From the NCBI GenBank assembly GCA_030598125.1, contig JAUVQN010000004.1, positions 1 to 20,737 of the forward strand: a stretch of 20,737 nucleotides of DNA, in the 5' to 3' direction. Source of the stretch: Coriobacteriia bacterium (GTDB taxonomy: Bacteria > Actinomycetota > Coriobacteriia > Anaerosomatales > JAUVQN01). Position 1 is the stretch's first letter. The number at the start of each line of letters is the position of its first letter. Shown here one piece after another: positions 14,655-20,737 of the stretch. The position numbers and the translations under genes are program-made. The notes beneath the pieces were generated by a model. It was not told the DNA's origin, made no database searches, and saw only the letters and a list, made by a program, of their open reading frames with translations.

Positions 14655-14683
14655 ACCTTACACGAACAGGTGTTCGCTGTCAA
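14655..14683 (-). promoter_or_regulatory. recA promoter, overlapping the thpR stop codon
   Basis: On the minus strand a perfect TTGACA (14678-14683) is followed after exactly 17 bases by TAAGGT (14655-14660). The TGA within TTGACA is the thpR stop codon. The spacer contains the SOS box at 14663-14676. The predicted start is near 14648, about 40 bases before the recA ATG. Confidence 0.8.
14663..14676. promoter_or_regulatory. SOS box (LexA operator) in the recA promoter
   Basis: CGAACAGGTGTTCG is a perfect CGAAC-N4-GTTCG palindrome, identical to the box at 622-635 near lexA. It fills the spacer between -35 and -10, so LexA binding would exclude RNA polymerase. Confidence 0.92.
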
Positions 14684-15273
14684 TCGGCGCCGATCGGGAT
14701 GCGAGCAAGGGTATGGTAGGTGGGTCCGCCCGCCCCGAGCGTGCTCGAGAAGAGCGTAGCCCAGCGCACTGACACGGCCCCTTCGCCAGCAACGTCTCCC
14801 GAGGTCAGCGCTGAGTTCGCCGCGTCTAGCGCCCGGGAGTGGGCGGGTCTGGGGCGGCGGGCCCGTGCCATCGTCACGTGCGGCTTGAACGGCCGCCGCT
14901 CGTGCTCCTCGACCCACGATCCGAGCGCGTCATCGACGCCCGAGGCGAGACGCGCACAGGACTTCACGTCGCCATCCGCCTCCGCCCACAGCATCCGGGC
15001 TCGCTCGAGCGATGGGACGGCCCTCACGGCCGACATCCGCAGAGTGAACGGCCCAGAGCGGGTCGCGGCGCCTTCGAGCGCGGAGACGAGCGTGGGCACG
15101 TCGCTCTCTTCGAGCGAGCCGATGAACCGCAGGGTGATGTGAAGGTTGTCCTGCGCGACCCACTTCTCCCCCGACCAGGTCGGATCGGCGTCCACGTAGG
15201 ACTTCCCGGCGGCGATGACGCGTTCCCGCATCTCGTCGGGCAGCTCGATCGCGACGAAGGTCCTAAGGGCCAT
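14680..15273 (-). CDS. thpR: RNA 2',3'-cyclic phosphodiesterase (2H family, LigT-like)
   Basis: ThpR belongs to the 2H phosphoesterases and opens 2',3'-cyclic phosphates at RNA ends; E. coli ThpR also ligates 2'-5' RNA in vitro. The 197-residue protein begins MALRTFVAIELPDEMRERV, the family start. Its two HxTx motifs are HITL (45-48, in NLHITLRFIG) and HVTM (132-135, in FKPHVTMARAR). The ATG at 15273 has GGAGG 7 bases upstream and overlaps the end of cinA by 11 bases, so translation is probably coupled. Its last codon and stop are part of the recA promoter. The cinA-thpR-recA order is common among actinobacteria and firmicutes. The cellular substrate is unknown. Confidence 0.93.
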   Translation of the reverse strand: MALRTFVAIELPDEMRERVIAAGKSYVDADPTWSGEKWVAQDNLHITLRFIGSLEESDVPTLVSALEGAATRSGPFTLRMSAVRAVPSLERARMLWAEADGDVKSCARLASGVDDALGSWVEEHERRPFKPHVTMARARRPRPAHSRALDAANSALTSGDVAGEGAVSVRWATLFSSTLGAGGPTYHTLARIPIGAD

Positions 15274-16528
15274 CGTCGGCCTCCCGAAGCGAGCGTCGGA
15301 GCAGATCGAGCCCTGTGCTCGCGGCGCGTTCGCGGATGAGGATCCGGTCGCCGCGGAACTCTCGAAGCATCGTGGACTCGCCATGCTCGCTCGCGAGGGC
15401 GAACCAGACCGTTCCGACCGGCTTCCCGGCGCTCCCGCCGCCCGGACCGGCGACGCCGGTGATCGCGAGCGCATCGGAGGCTCCCATCACCGAGCGTGCT
15501 CCGCGCGCCATCTCGAGCGCGACTGGAGCGCTCACGGCACCATGCTCGGCGAGAGTCCCCGCCTCAACGCCGAGCACTGCGAGCTTGATCTCGTTCGCGT
15601 AGGCGACCACGCCGCCGCGGAACACGTCCGAGGCGCCAGGGACCGACGTGAGTTCCACCGCGACGAGTCCTCCGGTGCAGGATTCGGCGAGCGCCAGCTG
15701 CGCTCCGCGCCTCCGGGAGAGCAAGACGACTGTCTCCGCGAGCGAGGAGCCGTCCGTCGAGTAGCAGGCGTCGCCGAGTGCGTCCACCACGTCCGCGGAG
15801 GCCTTCTCGAGGAGACTGGATTCCTCGTCGCCGGCGAAGAGCACGACGCGGACACCCGTCGGCGCCGAGAGCATCGTGAGTCGCACCGTCGGGTGCTGCT
15901 CGAGAGCGCGCTCCGCACGAGCGAGAGCGTCCGACTCCGTGATCCCCGAGCACGAGAGGATCCGTGGGGCGGGCCCTCGAACCGCGACTGCGCGGACGAC
16001 GTGCGCGAGGAGAGGCCGCATCTCGTGCGGAGGCCCCGGCAGGAGTACGAGCACCCCGCGTCCGGTCGAGACCACCATCCCTGGCGCGACGCCGAACTCG
16101 GCGGGAAGGACCGTCGCCGACTCCAGCACCTCGGCCTGGCGCATCAGCCGCTGGCGAGACGCTTCTTCCCGATGCACGCCACGTAGGTGCTCGAGGCACG
16201 CAGCGGTCCCCTCGTCGACGACGAGGGGCAGTCCGAGCGCGAGCGAGGCCCCTTCGCGAGTGAGATCGTCGTGGGTGGGCCCCAGTCCGCCGGTCACGAC
16301 GACGAGTGCGGCCTGTTCGAACAGCTCCCCGATCGCATCGGCGATGGCTTCGACGTCATCGGGGACCGAAGCGATGCGCGCGACACGGAGCGAGGCCGAC
16401 GAGAGTAGCGCCGCGATCTCCCCTGCATTCGTGTCGGCCACGATGCCGGCCGTGAGCTCTGTTCCGACGGTGAGCACGGCGGCGGTCCGCTCGTCGAGCC
16501 GGAGGTCGAGCCGGGGGGTGTGCGTCAC
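15263..16528 (-). CDS. cinA: CinA: competence/damage-inducible protein, NMN deamidase
   Basis: CinA proteins combine an N-terminal molybdopterin-binding-like domain (COG1058, ADP-ribose pyrophosphatase in some members) with a C-terminal nicotinamide-nucleotide amidase that recycles NMN. Both are present in the 421 residues. The first has AAVLTVGTELTAG (16-28), GGLGPTHDD (80-88) and LLPGPPHEM (162-170); the second starts near 275 with LALAESCTGGLVA (278-290) and contains ITGVAGPGGG. The GTG at 16528 is chosen because it overlaps the pgsA TGA in GTGA, a typical coupled junction; an earlier GTG at 16546 is possible. It is followed by thpR and recA, the usual cinA-recA linkage. Confidence 0.94.
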   Translation of the reverse strand: MTHTPRLDLRLDERTAAVLTVGTELTAGIVADTNAGEIAALLSSASLRVARIASVPDDVEAIADAIGELFEQAALVVVTGGLGPTHDDLTREGASLALGLPLVVDEGTAACLEHLRGVHREEASRQRLMRQAEVLESATVLPAEFGVAPGMVVSTGRGVLVLLPGPPHEMRPLLAHVVRAVAVRGPAPRILSCSGITESDALARAERALEQHPTVRLTMLSAPTGVRVVLFAGDEESSLLEKASADVVDALGDACYSTDGSSLAETVVLLSRRRGAQLALAESCTGGLVAVELTSVPGASDVFRGGVVAYANEIKLAVLGVEAGTLAEHGAVSAPVALEMARGARSVMGASDALAITGVAGPGGGSAGKPVGTVWFALASEHGESTMLREFRGDRILIRERAASTGLDLLRRSLREADDGP

Positions 16529-17121
16529 GCCCCGTCCTCGGTCCACGGACCGGTCAGCACGTCCCGCGCATGGTAGATGTAGTCGACCATCGAGACGAGC
16601 GTGAGGATCACGGCCACGATCATGACCGGCCAGGCGAGCACGTTCACCACGTCGAGGACGTCGATGCCGAAGATCACCACGTCAGCGGTCGAGTCCATGA
16701 GGATGAACATCACGATGGCGACGATCTGGAAGAAGGTCTTCACCTTACCCCACCTGGATGCGGCGATGATCACGCCCTCCGCGACGGCGACCATCCTGAG
16801 GCCGGTCACGATGAGCTCGCGGCTGATGATGACGATCGCGATCCAAGCGGGGAGCGTACCGAGCTCGACGAGGGCGATCAACGCCGCGGTCACGAGCAGC
16901 TTGTCCGCGAGCGGGTCCATGAACTTGCCGAACGTGGTGACCTGGTTGCGGGAGCGGGCGACGTAGCCGTCGACCGCGTCAGTGACCCCGAGCAGCGTGA
17001 AGAGGGCCGCGGCGAGCCACGGACCCCATTCCGGCATCTGGCCCAGGAGCACTACCAGGAAGACCGGGATGAAGAGCATCCGGGCGATCGTGATGATGTT
17101 CGCCAGGTTGAGTTGCTTCAC
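16525..17121 (-). CDS. pgsA: CDP-diacylglycerol--glycerol-3-phosphate 3-phosphatidyltransferase
   Basis: PgsA makes phosphatidylglycerophosphate, the committed step to phosphatidylglycerol and cardiolipin. The 198-residue integral membrane protein begins MKQLNLANIITIARMLFIPV and has about five to six hydrophobic segments. The CDP-alcohol phosphotransferase motif DG-AR-G-D-D is complete: Asp48, Asp51-Gly52, Ala55-Arg56, Gly65, Asp69 and Asp73. The start is a GTG at 17121 directly after the rimO stop, with GAGGCGG as ribosome site, and the end overlaps cinA. The pgsA-cinA-recA order matches Bacillus and supports PgsA over other enzymes of the same superfamily. Confidence 0.94.
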   Translation of the reverse strand: MKQLNLANIITIARMLFIPVFLVVLLGQMPEWGPWLAAALFTLLGVTDAVDGYVARSRNQVTTFGKFMDPLADKLLVTAALIALVELGTLPAWIAIVIISRELIVTGLRMVAVAEGVIIAASRWGKVKTFFQIVAIVMFILMDSTADVVIFGIDVLDVVNVLAWPVMIVAVILTLVSMVDYIYHARDVLTGPWTEDGA

Positions 17122-18405
17122 TCAGACCGCCTCGCTCACGAGGTCGTATCCGATGGAATCCACGATTCGCACCTTCACTATCGCGCGGACCTCGGCACGT
17201 CCGTCCAGCAGCACGACGCCGTCCACTTCCGGGGCCTGGCCTCGCCAGCGGCCGGCAGGGACGCCGTCCTCGGCTTCGTCGACGAGGACGTCGAGGGCGG
17301 TCCCGATCCTCGCCGCCGCGACATCGGCGCCGACCGCATCGGCCGCGTCCCGGACGAGCTGTGCGCGAGCGAGGCGCTCCGCGTACGGCAGCGATCCTTC
17401 GAGCGTGGCGGCGGGTGTGCCCTCTTCCGGAGAGTATACGAAGACCCCGGCGTGGTCGAAGCGTGCCGAACGGAGGAACTCCGCGAGGTGCTCGACATCG
17501 TGCTCGGTCTCGCCGGGGAAGCCCGCGATGAGCGTGGTCCTCAGCGAGATGCCCGGCATGGCCGCTCGCACGCGGTCGAGCAGATCGAGGAAGGCCTCCT
17601 CCCCTCCCCCGCGGCCCATGGCGCGGAGCACGTCGGGGGCGACGTGCTGGATCGGGATGTCCAGGTAGTGGCAGACGGACGAGGTGCTCGCCATGGCCTC
17701 GAGCAGCCGGTCGGTCACGCCGTCCGGCTGCACATACATCACCCGGAGCCAGTCGAGACCGGGCAGCGCACCGAGCGTGCGTACGAGCTCCGGCAGGCCG
17801 GTGGCGTCGTCCCGGTAGGCGCTGGTGTCCTGACCGACGAGCACCAGTTCCCGAACACCGCGGGAGACGAGGTCCGACGCCTCCGCGACGAGCCTTCCTT
17901 CGGGAACGCTCGCGTACGAGCCGCGTATGAGCGGGATCGTGCAGAACGTGCACGCACGGTCGCAGCCGTCCGAGACCGAGAGGTATGCTGTCGCGCCCTC
18001 CGGGATCCGCGAAGCGACCGCGTCAGCGGCGACCGGCGCGCCCGTGAGCTTCGAGATCACGTCCGCGAGCCCGCCCTCCTGCTTGACCGGAACGAAGGCA
18101 TCGGCCTCGTGGAGCGCACCCTCCAAGTCGACGCCGTAGCGCGAGGGCATGCAGCCGGTCACCACCAGGTGTCGGGAGTCGGAACCCGCCTTCCAGGCCG
18201 TGGCGAGGTCCATGACCGCGTCGATCGACTCTTCCACGGCGTCTTCGATGAAGGCGCACGTGTTGACCACGACGACGTCCGACTCCTCGGGGTCCAGGGC
18301 GAGCTCGAACCCGGCCGCAGTGACCGACGCGCTCATGCGCGCAGAATCCGCCTCGTTCTTGGGGCAGCCGAGCGTCAGGATGTGGACGCGAGGGACGCGG
18401 CTCAC
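17122..18405 (-). CDS. rimO: Ribosomal protein S12 methylthiotransferase RimO
   Basis: RimO is the radical-SAM enzyme that adds a methylthio group to the beta-carbon of a conserved aspartate in ribosomal protein S12. The 427-residue protein has MTTase cysteines Cys14 (LTLGCPKNEADS), Cys50 (NTCAFIEDAVEESI) and Cys85 (VTGCMPSRYG), and radical-SAM cysteines Cys148, Cys152 and Cys155 in GCDRACTFCTIP. A C-terminal TRAM domain covers about the last 65 residues. LGCPKNxxDS and CAFIxxAxxES are the RimO-specific variants that separate it from MiaB. The start is the GTG at 18405, 10 bases after the yajQ stop, without an obvious ribosome site. Confidence 0.95.
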   Translation of the reverse strand: MSRVPRVHILTLGCPKNEADSARMSASVTAAGFELALDPEESDVVVVNTCAFIEDAVEESIDAVMDLATAWKAGSDSRHLVVTGCMPSRYGVDLEGALHEADAFVPVKQEGGLADVISKLTGAPVAADAVASRIPEGATAYLSVSDGCDRACTFCTIPLIRGSYASVPEGRLVAEASDLVSRGVRELVLVGQDTSAYRDDATGLPELVRTLGALPGLDWLRVMYVQPDGVTDRLLEAMASTSSVCHYLDIPIQHVAPDVLRAMGRGGGEEAFLDLLDRVRAAMPGISLRTTLIAGFPGETEHDVEHLAEFLRSARFDHAGVFVYSPEEGTPAATLEGSLPYAERLARAQLVRDAADAVGADVAAARIGTALDVLVDEAEDGVPAGRWRGQAPEVDGVVLLDGRAEVRAIVKVRIVDSIGYDLVSEAV

Positions 18406-18415
18406 GAGTGGGCCG

Positions 18416-18913
18416 TCAGCGGTAGTTCACGAACTGCAGCGGGATGCCGTAGTCCTTGCCCTTGACGAACGTGATGACCTCCTGGAGCACATCCTTCTTG
18501 GGGCTGCTCACTCGCAGTTTGTCGCCCTCGATCTGTACCTGAGCCTTGAACTTCTCGCCCTTGATGTCCTTGTTGATGCGACGCGCCGTGTCGGACTCGA
18601 TCCCGTCGGCGACGGAGGCGGTGATCTTGACCGTGTCGCCGCCGGCACGCTCGGGCTGACCCCAGCTGACGGCCGCCAGGTCCACGTTCCGGCGGACGAG
18701 CTTCGTCCCTAGCAGGTCGATGACCTGCTTGGCGACGAAGTCGCTCGGGGCGCGGACCTCTATCGAGGGCGCGGTCTTGTCGAGCGTGACAGTGGCACCC
18801 GTGTCCTTGAGGTCGTAGCGCTGCCGGATCTCGCTCGAGGCCTGCTGGACGGCGTTGTCCGTCTCCTGCAGGTCCACTTTCGAGACGATGTCGAAGCTGC
18901 TCGCTTTCGCCAT
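18416..18913 (-). CDS. yajQ: YajQ family nucleotide-binding protein
   Basis: The 165-residue protein is a complete YajQ (DUF520): it starts MAKASSFDIVSKVDLQETDNAV, continues with IRQRYDLKDTGATV and LVRRNVDLAAVSWGQPERAGG, and ends KGKDYGIPLQFVNYR, the conserved family C-terminus. The fold is two ferredoxin-like domains. Members bind nucleotides or RNA, and a Xanthomonas member binds cyclic di-GMP; the common role is unsettled. The ATG at 18913 has GGAGGT just upstream; an earlier in-frame start at 19105 would run into the rodZ-like gene. It lies 25 bases after that gene and 10 bases before rimO. Confidence 0.95.
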   Translation of the reverse strand: MAKASSFDIVSKVDLQETDNAVQQASSEIRQRYDLKDTGATVTLDKTAPSIEVRAPSDFVAKQVIDLLGTKLVRRNVDLAAVSWGQPERAGGDTVKITASVADGIESDTARRINKDIKGEKFKAQVQIEGDKLRVSSPKKDVLQEVITFVKGKDYGIPLQFVNYR

Positions 18914-18938
18914 CAGACCTCCAAGCTCTGGGAAGGCG

Positions 18939-19748
18939 TCATTCCGTGGTCGGGCCGACGGGGAGCTCGACGGTGGGCACCGCTCCGAGTGGGATGTCGA
19001 CCTCGAGCTCATCCTGCGTGACCGTGACGTACGAGGGCTTGCCCACACGGACGCTCGCCGTCGACGCGGCCTCCCAGTCGCGACTCTCCCCCCCGCTGAG
19101 GACATCTTCGAAGACGTTCACGTCGTCCACGGTGACGCGGAGCCACGAGGCACCCTCGTCGGACACCGACACGCCGACCACGAAGCCCGCGGCGACCGTC
19201 TCCTCGGCTGACGCGACGATCTCCTCTTCGCTGACGCCCGGCACCACCGGCGTCTCCGTCTCGCTGGCCGCGGGCGCCTCAGAATCCGCCGGTTCGGGCA
19301 GCGGATCCGTGTCGGCCTCGCCGCCGAAGAGGCTCACCAGAGCCCAGCCGGCGAGCAAGATGACTACGACGGCGACTACGACGATGACGAGCCAGCGCGG
19401 GATCGAGTGCGCCTGCTCTCGGGCCGGGACCAGCGACTCCGTGAGATGCGAGTACATCGAGGCGGGTTCCTGCTGCGCGTCCTCCTCATCGAAGGCGTCG
19501 AGGAAGGGCTCCGCCGACACGCCGAGTGCGTCGGCGTAGTTCTGGATGTAGCCTCGCACGTAGGCGGGGCTGGGCAATTGGCGGTAGTCGTCGTTCTCCA
19601 GCGCGTCGAGCATCCGCCCGCGGATGCGCGTGCTGGCCGCTATGTCCGCCACCGTGACGCCCTGCCTCCTGCGCTCCGCGGAGAGCATCTCTCCGACGGT
19701 GCGGTGCGGCAGCTCGGCGCTGATGTCCTGGGGTATCTCCTCGTCCAT
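18939..19748 (-). CDS. RodZ-like membrane protein with HTH and DUF4115 domains
   Basis: The 269-residue protein has an N-terminal helix-turn-helix of the RodZ type (about 15-85: TVGEMLSAERRRQGVTVADI, then YVRGYIQNYADALG), a single transmembrane helix (119-141), a Pro/Glu/Ala-rich linker (about 144-185), and a beta-rich extracytoplasmic DUF4115 domain (about 185-269). In rods RodZ links MreB filaments to the cell-wall machinery; Bacillus YmfM is the syntenic relative upstream of pgsA. MreB is not in this window, so a role in cell shape is inferred from the family. The ATG at 19748 is preceded by TAGGAT, which could be a ribosome site or a -10 element. The gene follows ftsK after 36 bases. Confidence 0.88.
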   Translation of the reverse strand: MDEEIPQDISAELPHRTVGEMLSAERRRQGVTVADIAASTRIRGRMLDALENDDYRQLPSPAYVRGYIQNYADALGVSAEPFLDAFDEEDAQQEPASMYSHLTESLVPAREQAHSIPRWLVIVVVAVVVILLAGWALVSLFGGEADTDPLPEPADSEAPAASETETPVVPGVSEEEIVASAEETVAAGFVVGVSVSDEGASWLRVTVDDVNVFEDVLSGGESRDWEAASTASVRVGKPSYVTVTQDELEVDIPLGAVPTVELPVGPTTE

Positions 19749-19754
19749 GCGGCT

Positions 19755-19763
19755 ATCCTACCA
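19755..19763 (-). promoter_or_regulatory. Candidate extended -10 that would give a leaderless rodZ-like transcript
   Basis: The minus strand reads TGGTAGGAT, a TGn extended -10, ending 6 bases before the ATG at 19748. Transcription would start at or next to the start codon. The same AGGA could instead be a ribosome site at normal spacing. No -35 resembling TTGACA is seen. Confidence 0.3.
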
Positions 19764-19784
19764 GTCGCTTCCGAAGTAGCCCGG

Positions 19785-20737
19785 TCACTCTTCGTCCTCG
19801 TCCGTGGCCTCGAACGCCTTCACGGCCTCGAGCCCTTCGACGTCCACGAGTACCTCGCGCGGTTTCGAGCCGTCGGGCGGTCCGACGACACCCTTCAGCT
19901 CGAGCATGTCCATGATGCGGCCGGCGCGCGCGTACCCGACCTTGAGTCTGCGCTGGAGCATGGAGGTGGAGCCCATCTGGGACACGACGACGATGTCCGC
20001 CGCTTCCCACAGCAGCGGGTCGTCGTCGCCGCCCACACTCGCATCACCGGCGCCCGTGGTCACCTTCAGCTTGAGGATCTCCTCGTGGTACTCAGGTTCC
20101 TCCTGCGCGCGCAGGTGATCGCAGACACCTTCGATCTCGGCCTCCGTCACGAGCGCGCCCTGCAGCCGCCTCGGTTTGGGCCATGCGGGTGTGGAGAAGA
20201 GCATATCCCCCGCGCCGACGAGCCGCTCGGCGCCGGACTGGTCGAGGATCACGCGGCTGTCGATGCTCGCGGAGACCGCGAACGCGATGCGGTGGGTGAC
20301 GTTCGTCTTGATGAGACCGGTGATGATGTCGGCCGACGGACGCTGGGTCGCGACGATCAAGTGTATCCCCGCGGCCCGCGCGAGTTGCGCAAGGCGGCAG
20401 ATGGAGTCCTCGACCTCCTTGGCCGCGATCATCATGAGATCGGCGAGCTCGTCGATCACGATCACGATGTACGACATGGGCGCGAGCGTCTCGTCCTCGG
20501 TCTCCTGTGCCCGCTCGTTGTACTGGGCGATGTTCCGAACCCCCGCCTTCTGGAGACGCCTGAGTCTCGACTCCATCTCCTGCACGGCCCAGTGCAGCGC
20601 GGACGCGGCCGCCTTCGCCTCAGTGACCACGGGGACGTAAAGGTGCGGGATGCCGTTGTAGAGGTTGAGCTCGATCCTCTTCGGGTCGATCAGGATCAGC
20701 CGGACCTCTGACGGCGTCGCGCGCATCAGCAGCGACA
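19785..20737 (-). CDS. ftsK: DNA translocase FtsK/SpoIIIE, C-terminal part (cut by window edge)
   Basis: About 317 C-terminal residues of an FtsK/SpoIIIE translocase are present; the membrane domain, linker and Walker A lie beyond the right edge. Visible are LLMRATPSEVRLILIDPKRIEL, GIPHLYVPVVTEAKAAASAL, Walker B in IVIVIDELADLMM, RAAGIHLIVATQRPSADIITG, and a C-terminal winged-helix gamma domain (DPLLWEAADIVVVSQMGSTS, then RAGRIMDMLELKGVVG) that reads polar KOPS/SRS sequences. The protein pumps chromosomal DNA through the closing septum and activates XerCD recombination. It is the first gene of the visible run and lies 36 bases before the rodZ-like gene. FtsK cannot be told from SpoIIIE in this fragment; the order resembles Bacillus spoIIIE upstream of ymfM-pgsA. 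Confidence 0.95.
   Translation of the reverse strand, partial: SLLMRATPSEVRLILIDPKRIELNLYNGIPHLYVPVVTEAKAAASALHWAVQEMESRLRRLQKAGVRNIAQYNERAQETEDETLAPMSYIVIVIDELADLMMIAAKEVEDSICRLAQLARAAGIHLIVATQRPSADIITGLIKTNVTHRIAFAVSASIDSRVILDQSGAERLVGAGDMLFSTPAWPKPRRLQGALVTEAEIEGVCDHLRAQEEPEYHEEILKLKVTTGAGDASVGGDDDPLLWEAADIVVVSQMGSTSMLQRRLKVGYARAGRIMDMLELKGVVGPPDGSKPREVLVDVEGLEAVKAFEATDEDEE

Noticed and set aside
16313..16330. GTTCGAAC-like palindrome inside cinA, considered as an SOS box
   Set aside because: The half-sites are in the wrong order and spacing for CGAAC-N4-GTTCG, and it lies inside a coding region.
16570..18465. A 631-codon plus-strand frame opposite pgsA and rimO
   Set aside because: It begins with a histidine/aspartate-rich run produced by reading the pgsA gene backward and spans two well-supported genes; no independent evidence.
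1..20737. CRISPR arrays, tRNA/rRNA genes, transposases, phage genes
   Set aside because: I looked for regularly spaced repeats, cloverleaf-like stretches and mobile-element proteins on both strands and saw none.

Overview
The window is a GC-rich, densely packed bacterial chromosome segment. It holds 20 recognisable protein genes, two of them cut by the window ends, and no RNA genes, insertion sequences, CRISPR arrays or phage genes. Codon use, CGAAC-N4-GTTCG SOS boxes, frequent GTG/TTG starts, and the neighbourhood nrdR / LysM gene / lexA suggest a high-GC actinobacterium. RNase Y, SpoVS and DapL in one locus point away from mycobacteria and streptomycetes and toward a deep, probably anaerobic lineage such as Coriobacteriia. 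That placement is inference; no marker here fixes the taxon.

Layout. Positions 1-1392 are the SOS corner: the 5' end of nrdR and a small membrane-anchored LysM gene on the minus strand, divergent from lexA, the only plus-strand gene. Three LexA-type operators lie between them. From 1389 to the right edge every gene is on the minus strand. In transcription order (right to left) they are ftsK/spoIIIE (partial), rodZ-like, yajQ, rimO, pgsA, cinA, thpR, recA, recX, rny, an orphan GHKL ATPase, spoVS, a PHP phosphoesterase, miaB, a MEMO-like/AMMECR1 fusion, miaA, dapF, dapL and hflX. Most neighbours overlap or are separated by fewer than 60 bases. The longer gaps are upstream of lexA, rny, spoVS, dapL and the GHKL gene.

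How the genes work together. LexA, RecA, RecX and the LysM protein form an SOS module. recA has its own near-consensus promoter with a perfect SOS box in the spacer, and the -35 element overlaps the thpR stop codon. MiaA and MiaB make the ms2i6A tRNA modification, and RimO is the paralogous methylthiotransferase for ribosomal protein S12. DapL and DapF are consecutive steps making meso-diaminopimelate for lysine and peptidoglycan. PgsA, the RodZ-like protein and FtsK serve the envelope and division. RNase Y and the PHP protein act in RNA or nucleotide turnover, and HflX acts on ribosomes. The order resembles the Bacillus pgsA-cinA-recA-rny-ymdB-spoVS-miaB region, but where ymdB would be there is a soluble GHKL ATPase without histidine-kinase domains.

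The least explained parts are that GHKL ATPase (with the perfect 12-bp inverted repeat just upstream of it) next to spoVS, the MEMO/AMMECR1 fusion between two tRNA-modification genes, and an exact 24-bp tandem duplication at the start of recA.
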